A DNA stretch of 15,167 nucleotides, taken from assembly GCA_028565635.1 (NCBI GenBank), contig JAOXYB010028811.1, positions 1-15,167 on the forward strand, written 5' to 3'. The notes under the pieces are model-generated. The model saw only the letters and a list, made by a program, of their open reading frames with translations, did no database searches and had not been told where the DNA came from. A program made the position numbers and the translations under genes. Origin of the DNA: Phoronis ovalis (lineage: Eukaryota; Phoronida; Phoronidae). Of this stretch, positions 1-10,500 are shown piece after piece. How positions within the stretch are numbered: position 1 is the stretch's first letter; each line of letters starts with the position of its first letter.

Positions 1-1378
1 TCAAGTATCAATATATTAAATCCTTATATATAATTAGTCCTTTCAGGGGTCCTTCCTCAGCCTGTACACAGGCTACAAATTACCTAATACTTCATAAAGA
101 TATTTTTTACCGAATGAGCGACGTGTGCAGCATTTAACACTGTTGTTGTTTTGATATATCAGTCGACGTGATAATCAAGTGGTTATAATTTTACGAATTC
201 TCCCACGCATTTTTCCCCCGGATTTTGCCCGCAGAAAAGTGCAGCTAGAAGCGGAAAATGTTAGATATATTAACGAAATGTGACAAACGCTTTGGTTGAA
301 GTTACTGGATATGATTTTTTGGTATGTTTTCTCTTGAAATTGAATATAAATTAAAGTATACTTTTAACAGGTGCGACATAATTGCTAGGCGAGAGTAATC
401 GATAACGATTCTTCGTATTTTACCAAAGTATAATATCGGTATTGATTTTTTTTGTAATAAAAAAATTAAGAAACATATCACGTAATAGTTAAGTACTAAA
501 TCAAAAGAAACATATCACGTAATAATTAAGTACTAAATTAAATACTAAATTCGTTTTCCTCCGTTAGTTCGTTACTTTAGTCCGTTAGTCCGCTAATCCG
601 ATGTAGCCCGTCAGACCGTTGATTAATTTATAACGTTGTCCGTTTAAATAACTCCTTGTATTACTATCCTTCCACCCATATCACCCATTATCGCATCTGT
701 TGCAGCAATATGTGACATTGTGACATTTACTATAACTGTAGAAGAAGTTAACTTGTTGTTACATTTGTCGTATGCTTTTGAAATAGAATCTTGCTGTATA
801 CTGTTTTCTTTTACTACTTCTCTTTGCTAAAAGTTTCTCTTAGGCCCTCGTCTAGCAATACAATACTCCCCGTATGTTAATAACCATCCTGATTGCACAG
901 CTTACATTTAAAAAGGACTTTTTTTTTTTAATTAAACATTGATTTTTAAACCAATTAATGATTAAGAGTAAAATAAGAAAGCATCGATCTCTCAGTGTTG
1001 AACAACGAACAGAAATAAACGTTCACTGAGACCCAGCGCATTTTGTAGTAGGATGTGCGTTCTTCTTTGTTTAGGTGTCATAACTTTTCCATTTTATATT
1101 AACGATTTACTTCTCGAAGTAAAGGTGGAACTTATGCTAGGTTTAACATCTGGAAAATAAATGAGCACATTATCTATATGAACTTGAGATACTGTGTATT
1201 TCAGAATTAATAATGGATAATAGTAGCACTTGCCCTAGGCTAAGAAACTTAGTAGCTAATTCCTTAAAACATGCTCCCAACTTCATACTTATATGCAGTT
1301 CTAGTACTGACTCAAAACGTTGAGGAGCAAATCTAGGCTAGGACAGCTGATAGCAGCATTAACACTACATGGCATACC
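1..1378. other. Downstream flank of the DED gene; no gene seen
   Basis: AT-rich sequence with the 37-base tandem repeat (468-541) and a patch of loosely repeated CCGTTAG-like words (558-625). For the minus-strand gene, no AATAAA is visible here. The variant ATTAAA (minus strand, 927-932) is the nearest candidate polyadenylation signal, about 450 bases past the stop. Confidence 0.5.
468..541. repeat. Two-unit tandem repeat, 37-base period
   Basis: Two adjacent units begin AAGAAACATATCACGTAATA and run to TAAGTACTAAAT. They differ at only a couple of positions, and a partial third piece (TACTAAATT) follows. It lies in the region downstream of the minus-strand gene. Confidence 0.85.
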
Positions 1379-1565
1379 TTATAGTACCGCGTTCACTTCC
1401 TCCTCACAGTTGCGAATAATATGCACAATTACAGGTAGATTGGCAGTTTTGAACATATACACAAGTTTACTATAACCACCACTGTGCCAGCTGACTTCAT
1501 GCCCGCTTACGTCAAGTTGAACAACTAATTCGCAGAAGTTGGCTACTTGTTCTAATATATCTTGC
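1379..1565 (-). CDS. Exon 10: second half of DED 3 and stop
   Basis: The acceptor is ATATGTTTTAG, and one leading base completes Lys. Then come 61 codons and TAA at 1379-1381. The peptide carries VANFCELVVQLDVSG (helix 4), EVSWHSGGYSKLVYMFKT (helix 5) and VIVHIIRNCEEEV (helix 6). It aligns residue by residue with exon 8 and shares EVSW..GGYSKL. The RxDL position reads ANLPV. After the stop, the DNA still reads G|GTATGCCATG, matching the active donor of exon 8 (G|GTATGGCATG). The terminal position was therefore probably created by a stop arising just before an inherited donor. Confidence 0.83.
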
Positions 1566-4500
1566 CTAAAACATATTACCAATGAATTCACAGTAAGACA
1601 TGACAGTTCAAATAAAACAGTATCATTTAAGTTTAAGGTTATGGTCTGCATTTTGAATGAACGTATAATATATACTTATATTCTTAGGCGTGTGCTATAG
1701 ATTGTGACAGACTTGTACAACCTGTTTATATTTAGATGGTATTGTTGAAGTGGATTGTTGTGACCAGTGATTGCTGAAGTTAATAATTATTGTGATTCAT
1801 GAAACGGTAATTGTATTCCCTTTGAGCTGTAATCATTACCTCTCATTCCCTCCTTAATATCCCGTTAACATATATTTCTGACGTCATTTTACCGCAATAC
1901 AAAGCAGTATTTTGTATATACATACAGAAGAGCAAACTCGGAAACATACTGTTTACTAAAAGAAGCTTACTTCAAATATGCTTGACACAGATGTTTGATG
2001 TCTTTGAACTCTGTCCATGACAAAGTATTCTTTATTTGTAACAATAATCTGAGATGAATCTCGTTTTTTCTCTCCTCAATGGAAGGCGAATGAACACTCA
2101 CTGAAACAAGGTGAAATGGTTGATGTTAGATGTCAATTGCAGCCATGGTTACAACTGCCTAAACACAATTCGACGAGCGTATTAATTAGCACGTTTTCTC
2201 GTTTCCTTTTTCTTTGGCCCCTGGGCAGCCATGGGGAAATCTCTGTTTGGAAATTGATATAATTTGCACAAAGTGAGAGAATTCAATTTGAAAAGGTCAT
2301 TTTGTATCACACATTGAGGGGATTTCCGATTATATTCACGCCTAGAAAGCCACCCGGTTCTCTGGGTTGTTCTCACTAATTCCACCTAGTGGTCTGTTAC
2401 AGGTCACGCAAAAGTTACTTGGATAACACTACACGAAAAATCGAGAGTAGACATGAGACATGATTATCTTTATTTGTTGCTGAGCAGAATTGTCTGTGAA
2501 GGGTCTATTTACTAGAAGACAATACGCAACTATTGAGGTGGGTGGGAAAATCAATTGTATCCTTAAGCCATATGTGTTTAAATATGTAATCCTCATTATC
2601 TGTTAACTTCTATTTTTTATCTTTAGAAAATGTACGTATGACGTCACTTACAAAATGTGTTATTTGCGACGTCAAAATACAACACAACGGTGGTAATATA
2701 TAGTTTGGAAACAAGGATTGGTTCCAACAATTTGTTTTATATGTATCTAGTTCTACTATAAAATGCCTGTCTTCTGTTTTCTCTCTGCAGCGTGTTGTCA
2801 AAACTACTCAATTTCATGTTTTGTACGTAGCAAAAATTGTATTTTGCTGATTTCTAAATAAATAAAGTGAATCATTCGCGCAAGTCAAACAATGATAAGG
2901 CATTAATATTTATTCAGGCGCGAACTAATCTAACACATTATGTTCAGAAGTGCATGCCATACCTTTTTGTACATTCACTTCTCTCTCACACTTCTTAATA
3001 AGGTCTATAATCAAAGGTAGCCTAGTAGTTTCGAACAAATATAATAGTTTGCTATAACCACCACACCTCCAGCTGACTTCATATCCTCTTGATGCAAGGT
3101 TATCAACTAACTCGCCAAAGGTATGTATTTTTTGTAGATTTTCTTCTCTAAAACATATTAGCAATAATGACAAATTTGCTATATCACAAAAAACATATTT
3201 TTTCTTAGTTCCCCAAATAAGAAATCAAAGTAAAATGATCGTTTTGTTTTCTTTTCGATTGTCTAATTATCCGCGCACATAGGATGAAAAAAAAGTACAT
3301 AATAACTGCTCTCACTCAGGGATTGAGTTCAGTAGCACTTTTACGTTAGTCGTAGCCCATAGGTTTGAAACATTTGAGCTGCTAGTGTAGATTAAATAAA
3401 ACTAAATATCATCAAAACTTACTGCAAATATGCTTTACACAGATACTTGATGTCTTCGAAGTGTGCTCTTCTTAAAGATATCCCTATGTCAGACATACAT
3501 TTGGCGTGTGTCTCTGCGCTGCTTTGTCCTGTAATAATGAATGTTTTTATTTTAACCACCAGATACAGCTCTCATGAAATACATAGATATGAATAATTCT
3601 ATAATATATTCTAGAATGAAATTACTTTTGTTTTAAAGCATTATATTTATTTTACCTTTTAATAACCTAATACCATCATGTTGGAATATTTCGAGCAATT
3701 TTAGAATGTTTACCTTCAACCCATGAATGACCTTTTGACTCCAAGGTCAGCAATTGCCTACCCTGGGGATTTTAATCATATCATGTCCTTAACTGTAACA
3801 GACTACGAGATATAGCTTAGTGAAAGTAGGAAGATCAATAAATTAATTGAAAAGATGTCAAAAAATAAAAATAAAACTTTTAGTGTCGAAATATTCTCAA
3901 AGATCATCTAAAATACTTCGTTGTAGCTCAATACAATAATTTTATAATATATTGATTTTTTTTCAAAATTTGACCTTCGACCTCGAAATGACAGTTTGAT
4001 CTCATGGTCAACAATAGCCCACTTCAGGGATGTCATCAAGTACCATGTTCCTAGCTGACACCGTCTTCGAGATTTAGCTTGCTTAAAATTAGAATAAACA
4101 GAAAATAGAAAAAGAAGAAGAAATCGTACAAAACCAATAGGCTCGCTCTCTGATAGGAGCAACCCTAATTATGGTAAATGGCATCATAATCTCTTGAGAT
4201 ATCGTTCGTATCCCAGCAATAGAGCTGGTAAAGCACTTTAAAATATTCCGTCTGACACTGCGTATAATTGTTTAGAGTTGCTCAAATAAATCGTGACTAA
4301 GATACACATTTTCTTTGAACGTTTGCAGCCTCGGCAGCCCCTATATGCCAGAAACTAAAAAGAAAATATCAATCAGCCACTTTTCTACAAAAACAAAACA
4401 GCTCATGCGTTACTACTATTATATTACATTTCATCAAACTTAGAATAATGTAAACGAATGAAAGAAAGTGTCTGACTGGTATAACAGTTTCTTATCCTCT

Positions 4501-7500
4501 ATTTAGCATCCTTGCATGATATATATTGAACTGCTTTCTAATACATAACTATCAGGATATAAATATAAGTATGTCCCCTCCTAGTCTAATACATTGGGTA
4601 TTTTCAAAATAACAATCCAAGAGATATAAAACATGGCTGTACTCTATGTTATAGTGTTATCTCTCTTACACACCAATGACATTGAAAGTACTTGTTAATA
4701 CATTAGTATCATAATAAACAAAGGCTAAATCGACATGCACATCATAAACATATTATGCTAGCCACTTCAAATCATAGGAATAATTGGAGTGAAGTTTAAT
4801 TAATTAGTGACTGACATGTGCAGAAAAAGGACATTGCCAGGTTCGCATTTGTTACAATTTCCCTATATGATAATCAGCTATGCTTTAATTAATTAAATAA
4901 TTAATGATGTTTGGGCAGAACGGCTTAACCTAAAAACTTGATTTTTGGCGCACTTATGCATCTTGCAACATTGATCAGAGATAAAAATCGTTATTATTAA
5001 ATTTTAATACGAATAAACGATCGGGGTTTTAATTAAGATTTACATGTATATGTGGGTGCATTTTCTTAAAAATCAACCCATTTGTATAACTTTTATTCTA
5101 GACACGAGTAGATTTTCAAAAAACTTTAGCTTTGTCTAGAAACGCCAAAACATGTTCGGTAATTTCCGGGCAAACTCGTAATGGCACTTCGGCAGGCAGG
5201 GATAATTCTTATTTAGATGTAACACGGAATCATGTAGAAGGCGTGAAGCCTAAGTTGATTCTAAGTTCCAGCGAAGATGTCCCCTTCACGGAGAATATTA
5301 TTCCGCATCGAAAATGTGTTGTACAACTCGGTAATATTCCCAATGAACCATTGTATGAACTGGCCCGCGGAAGATGGTAGAAATTAGCAGCTATGCGCTG
5401 CACAATGGTGTTAAATCTACGGAGAAGATAAATAACTCATCGCGTGAATAACAGCTATTGTAAGAACTATCGGGGGAATATTTTTTGCCGATACTTTCGC
5501 AGGTGTTTGGTATTTATGTAGTCTTTCCAGTGTTATAATTTACCCCGTAGATTGGATAGGTTAGGATAGAGTCTGAATAAATCCAGCTTTTTTGGAAAAC
5601 TACGACTGGATTGATTCATACCTACGGTTAGTGCCTATGGCGAATCTGAATCTGAAGTCGACGATAGTATGGCCCTGATTGCAGCTCAGTGTGTGTGTGT
5701 GTGTTTGTGTGCGATATATGGTGTGTGTGTGTGTGTATTAATAGCCTGTGATGTTCTTATAATGGGAAAATATAGAAATTTAAATAGGATTAGGTCACTA
5801 TTTGGCCTGTTTTATGTAGCTATCTCATTGGTCAAACAAATATAACTTGATAGTTAAAGTGAATAAGGAGTCACTAACATTCATAAGCCGTTCCTATAGG
5901 CATTTGTGTTGGGGCTTTGAAACTTCTATTACCCATAATCCCAAGGGGTATTGACATCAGAGAGGAATAAGGTTGTATTTGTATTTTAATAAAAAAAATG
6001 TAAAATCATTTATATTTCATATTCAGGCAGTGACGTGTTGCTGACACGTAATACTTTTGTGAAGGTATAGCCTAAATATTTAAAGCAAATAACTGCATTT
6101 TAGTAATTGTCTTTACAGATTCTTAAATTAAATTAAAGACATATTTCCAATGAAATTAACAATCAATCAAACATGCAAAATATTGTTTTTGTCTACCTTT
6201 AATGCTATCACGTTTCTTAACCAAGTCAATAGACATGTCCTAAATAAAAATCCGAAAAACAAATGTTTATACGAAATGGATGTTTATCAGTGTATATTTT
6301 TACATGTTTATCTCTTCATTTTGGTTATGAAAATCAACAAGTCAAGTATCAGTATTTTTGTATATCGAGTCCTTAAACCTTGCTCAGCTGAAAGACATTT
6401 CAAATTCAGGTTCAAGGTAACCAGTCAAGTAAGGTTATATTGTTAGCATCAATAAAAGAATAGTTAAGGTCATGTACATGTGTAGAGTAATGAACATGTT
6501 AAGTTGTAATATTTGGCCGTGTGAGTGGTATTTTATTTAAAAGAGTTTGTTGACGAAGTACCTTTTACATGTAATTGATTGCTAGTACACTAATCATGGG
6601 ACTCACTTTTTACTAATCTTAATACATTTATTTTTGAAATGATTTATGTTCCTGTTGTTATCTAACAAAGCTTTCCATATGCTTAAAAACGTTCCCATGC
6701 ACCGTGTGGCATAATGAGAAAACGAAATTGCAGTATATAGGCAAGAAGGATCGGCCATCTGCTTTGTTTAATATTTTCGCCGTAATTATTACTCTGGTTT
6801 AGTAGGCCTTGAAGATTAAGGTCAGAATCAAATGTCACATGATCATTTTGGTGTGCAGTTACCATCTCATGCACGGATACATGTACGTGATTTGGAATGG
6901 TACTTCAGGATTACGCAAAATGAAACCACGGGGTCAACGTTTCAGAAAACGTTTATTTTACGTGAAAAGAATGTAATCCGGATTTTTCACGAGTTTTAAA
7001 TTAACAGTAACGAGAACCTGGCTTAGCCTTAAACGGGAAATATGATGATTTTGTACTTTATATAATATATTCCAGCATATTCTTTAGACAGAAATCCTGT
7101 CAAATGTGATTAATCATGTCTATCAATGGCATCACCCACAACTTAGTCATCGAAATAATTAAGACTAGTGCTGTTATGTTTGAGATTATTTTTCACCATT
7201 AACAGTGGTAATAGAAAAATACCAATCATGGTATAACAAAGTGACTGATAAACAGAGAACAGCTTTTAATGGTTGAAAGTTAGTTGTCACAGCACCTTAA
7301 ATATTTCATTTCAAGTTACTGATAATGGGTGTCAAATAAAACAGACGTTTCGCATTTTTGCCTTCTATATTTGGATGTAGCAACGTACTTCATAACTGCT
7401 AATCACTATACGGTGATTAAGTCATTAACGATTACCTGTTTGTGGGGTGAGGCATTCTGAAGCCTTCCTCAAAGTCGCCCATTTTACCATAGTCTCAGCA

Positions 7501-10500
7501 TCAACCATCTTGAACCAATCAACTAACATAAAGAAGTTTCTCAACTTGGGTTGACTGTGATATTTAATACTAAACTCGTCCAACTGCTTATAAGTAAAGC
7601 TCAGATTTCTTCCCAGAGCTTTCCATTCGCCACCTAAAAGTCGTTTACCTTTATCCCACAAACTAACCAAATCTGAAATTGAATGTTGTGGTATGAAATA
7701 ATTATCGGTTTACATGATTTCCATTATGTAACTGTTGTGTGATCAGTTTTAACTAATATATTTGCGAAAAAGGAACATTTTACAACTGCGAATGATTACG
7801 TAACCACAGCATAAAAAGACATCATATATCAGTTAAAACAAGGAAACATCCTATTAGGACATGCGCAAACATTAGTTTGTCAAACACGGACGTTGATTTA
7901 CCTATCGTATAAAAACATGTTAACCTTCATAAATAGTATGAACCAGTTATCGAGATATTCTTGTTTTTTTTTAACGGTAACCCAGTAGTAAATATTTTAT
8001 ATAGTATCTCTAATACTAATACAATTTATGTAGCCGAATACCTTGCTGTGCAATCAGGGTATCTTTTTTCTCTCTTGAACTTGAGTCTAAAATTAGAAAA
8101 GACTAAAGAAGGTACTAACAATATCAGAGTTGAAAAAGATGTTAACAACTGAACGTTCCGTTGGTTAGTTTCTGGATTACCGGTGATACCTCTTAATTAC
8201 TCAATGAAAACAAAAACCTGTAACGACCGGTTTAGTTGATTTACCTATCGTATAAAAACATGTTAACACAACGTTTTATCTGATATGGCAGTTGTCATAT
8301 GGACACAGTGTCACAGAAATAAAAAAATACTTTCAGACATGGTAATCATCTCTATGCTTTTGATAACAATAACTAAAACACGTATCTTTATTATAGTTCT
8401 TGCACATTGTGTATTAACACTGGTGCACATGTACTTAACTTACCATCAGATTTACTTTCAGCGCTGCTTATTTTGGGGCGCAAACCTACAAGGAACAAAT
8501 AAATAATGTGTGTTGACATTAAGTAATATTATTGACTGTTGCGTATTGAATTAGTTTGGTACAGATCGAAAACGCGACAACTTCCTGATAAGTGGTTAGG
8601 CAGTAAGTATTTTTGCTTCAAGAACCCTGTTAAAATTATATAAATGTACATATTTATATAATCTACTTACCCTTTAAACTAGATGCCAACATGTTCACAA
8701 GATCTTGTCTCTGACTTCTTTCAAATGCCATCTTTAACTTTATAAGTTGACTTCTATCTTCGTGGCAACTTCTTAGCCATTGCATTAGCAGTTTTGTAGC
8801 GTCAAGCTCCACTAAGCTTGATCTCTCCATACCAAGGTGCAATGCAACGATCACCCAATCATCGCCTAATTCACGTAGTAGTTTATTATCTCGTCCCAGA
8901 ACTGCAAACGTCATACAAGTGTCTAGTAATAATATGTGACTTCATATACTTGTTAAGTAATTGAAATGTAACGTTGTTTATTAGATATATAATAGTTATG
9001 TCATGCGTAATGCAAAATGATGGATATAATATGGAAAATTACAATACAGCTACATCCAAGAGAGTGTTGATTAATAGTGCGCTATGTTCATCAAATATGA
9101 AATGTAATTTAATATGTTCGCCCTATGCTTTCAAAAAGCTACGATATTTTCAAAACAGGTCTCATCTGAAAGCTAATATATGTTGCATATTGCTTGTTAT
9201 ATTATACGCCTCTCCGTATGTATCACTGGGTACGTTGTAATATCAGCTCATTTTTTAGAAAAGCTTGATATCCAATATTGAAGAGGAATGTACACTGCAC
9301 AGCTAGCCAACTGAAAACTATGAAACACAGAAAGTCCAGAATCAATTACAAACCTGATGCCTCCAGTATATGTTGACTATCCTTCTGTATCAAACCACAC
9401 CCTGCTAATGCATCATAGTTCCCGGTACATACCAAACCTCCCCTTTCGCAATGTTCAAGCAATTGGTAAATGTTGTGTACACAGGGCCATTCAGCAGAGC
9501 TACAGAATATTTTAGTTTAATTGCAATGACTTGCTATTCTCACACTTTCAATCAGAACGTAACTGCTGTATCAACTCTCAAAGTTATATTTCAAAGTAAA
9601 CTTACGTTATATTTTCAACATTTGGATCACCCGATAGGTCACAAAGCACAGAGATGAGCGCACTAGTAAAAGCTATGAAACTTATGCAAAATACCTGAAT
9701 GTATCCGTACACTTGCGAGTGATCGCTTCGATCACTTTTTTGAAATCGTCAGTTGTAAACTTGGCATGCAGTTTACGAAGCATCTTGTTATGAAGAAGAA
9801 TAGGTTCAAAGTCTGAAATCGAATTACGTAAATACTGCTTATAAATTGAAACACCAACCTTTAATTCAGAATAACATTGTCACTCTAACATACCGGCTCA
9901 CGACTACCGTATACTATAACGTCTTCTATTACAGCAGGGAACTCTACATGAATCAGGTTTATCAACACAAAATTAAACGTGGGGAATCTAAAAGCATGCT
10001 TGTTCGAAATTTGATAAGTAAATGTTCTAGTGTAGCTCGTTGATACTCTGTAGCTACCCAAAAAAGGAATTGCAGCATTGGGCAAATGTACCTGTAGGTT
10101 TTTAGTAAGACATTCAATACAAACGGTTAGGTCAAAACACATCCTAATCTAAACCAAAAACCACCTTAACAATATTATTATTCCAGAATGACCTATCTAA
10201 TATATCAACATCTGATCATATTGATTATCATATCTAATTTCATTCTATACTTTGCATCTATTAGTCACTGTTACCTTAAAGTGTTTTTATTTTCAATGTT
10301 CACATACCTGTTGCTGACTGATTTGCTGTATTGCCGTCACCATATTCCTCAAAATCTTTAAACAAGAAAACAATACAATTAAAGGGTAAAACATGTATAT
10401 GTCCATCAGAAGAATATTTGATATTATTATATTTACATTAAAACGTTAAGAAAACTTATTTATTTATAATTCACGAATACTCATAGTTACTGTGCATGTA

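Larger units (their letters stand above)
3529..7435. other. 3.9 kb intron or intergenic gap between Death domain 2 and DED 2
   Basis: If the ten exons form one gene, this is its largest intron. It contains the two TGACCTT-type repeats, the plus-strand putative terminal exon with its polyadenylation signal, and the GT microsatellite. I found no further Death-fold exon on the minus strand here. If it is instead an intergenic gap, the DED-DED part would be a separate gene lacking its start. Confidence 0.5.

Noticed and set aside
2182-2385. Minus-strand open frame ending in a lysine-rich tail (GPKKKETRKRAN)
   Set aside because: The basic end looks protein-like, but there is no recognisable family, no splice support, and it lies inside the intron between exons 8 and 9.
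6150-6446. 98-codon open frame on the plus strand
   Set aside because: Composition follows the local AT bias (Lys, Asn, Phe, Ile rich). There are no domain features or flanking splice signals, and the length is within chance expectation.
7961-8152. Small plus-strand open frame between the 33-base direct repeats, considered as element-encoded
   Set aside because: 63 residues with no transposase or other recognisable motif.
8974-9240. 88-codon plus-strand open frame
   Set aside because: It lies in the intron opposite the DED/Death-domain exons, with no domain pattern and no supporting splice or polyadenylation signals.
9718-9736. Perfect inverted repeat AGTGATCG-CTT-CGATCACT
   Set aside because: It lies wholly inside coding exon 3 and follows from the codons for VIEAIT. 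No regulatory role is needed to explain it.
9846-10142. Overlapping open frames on both strands in the intron between exons 2 and 3
   Set aside because: Neither shows domain features, and including them would break the phase-matched splice between 10308 and 9812.
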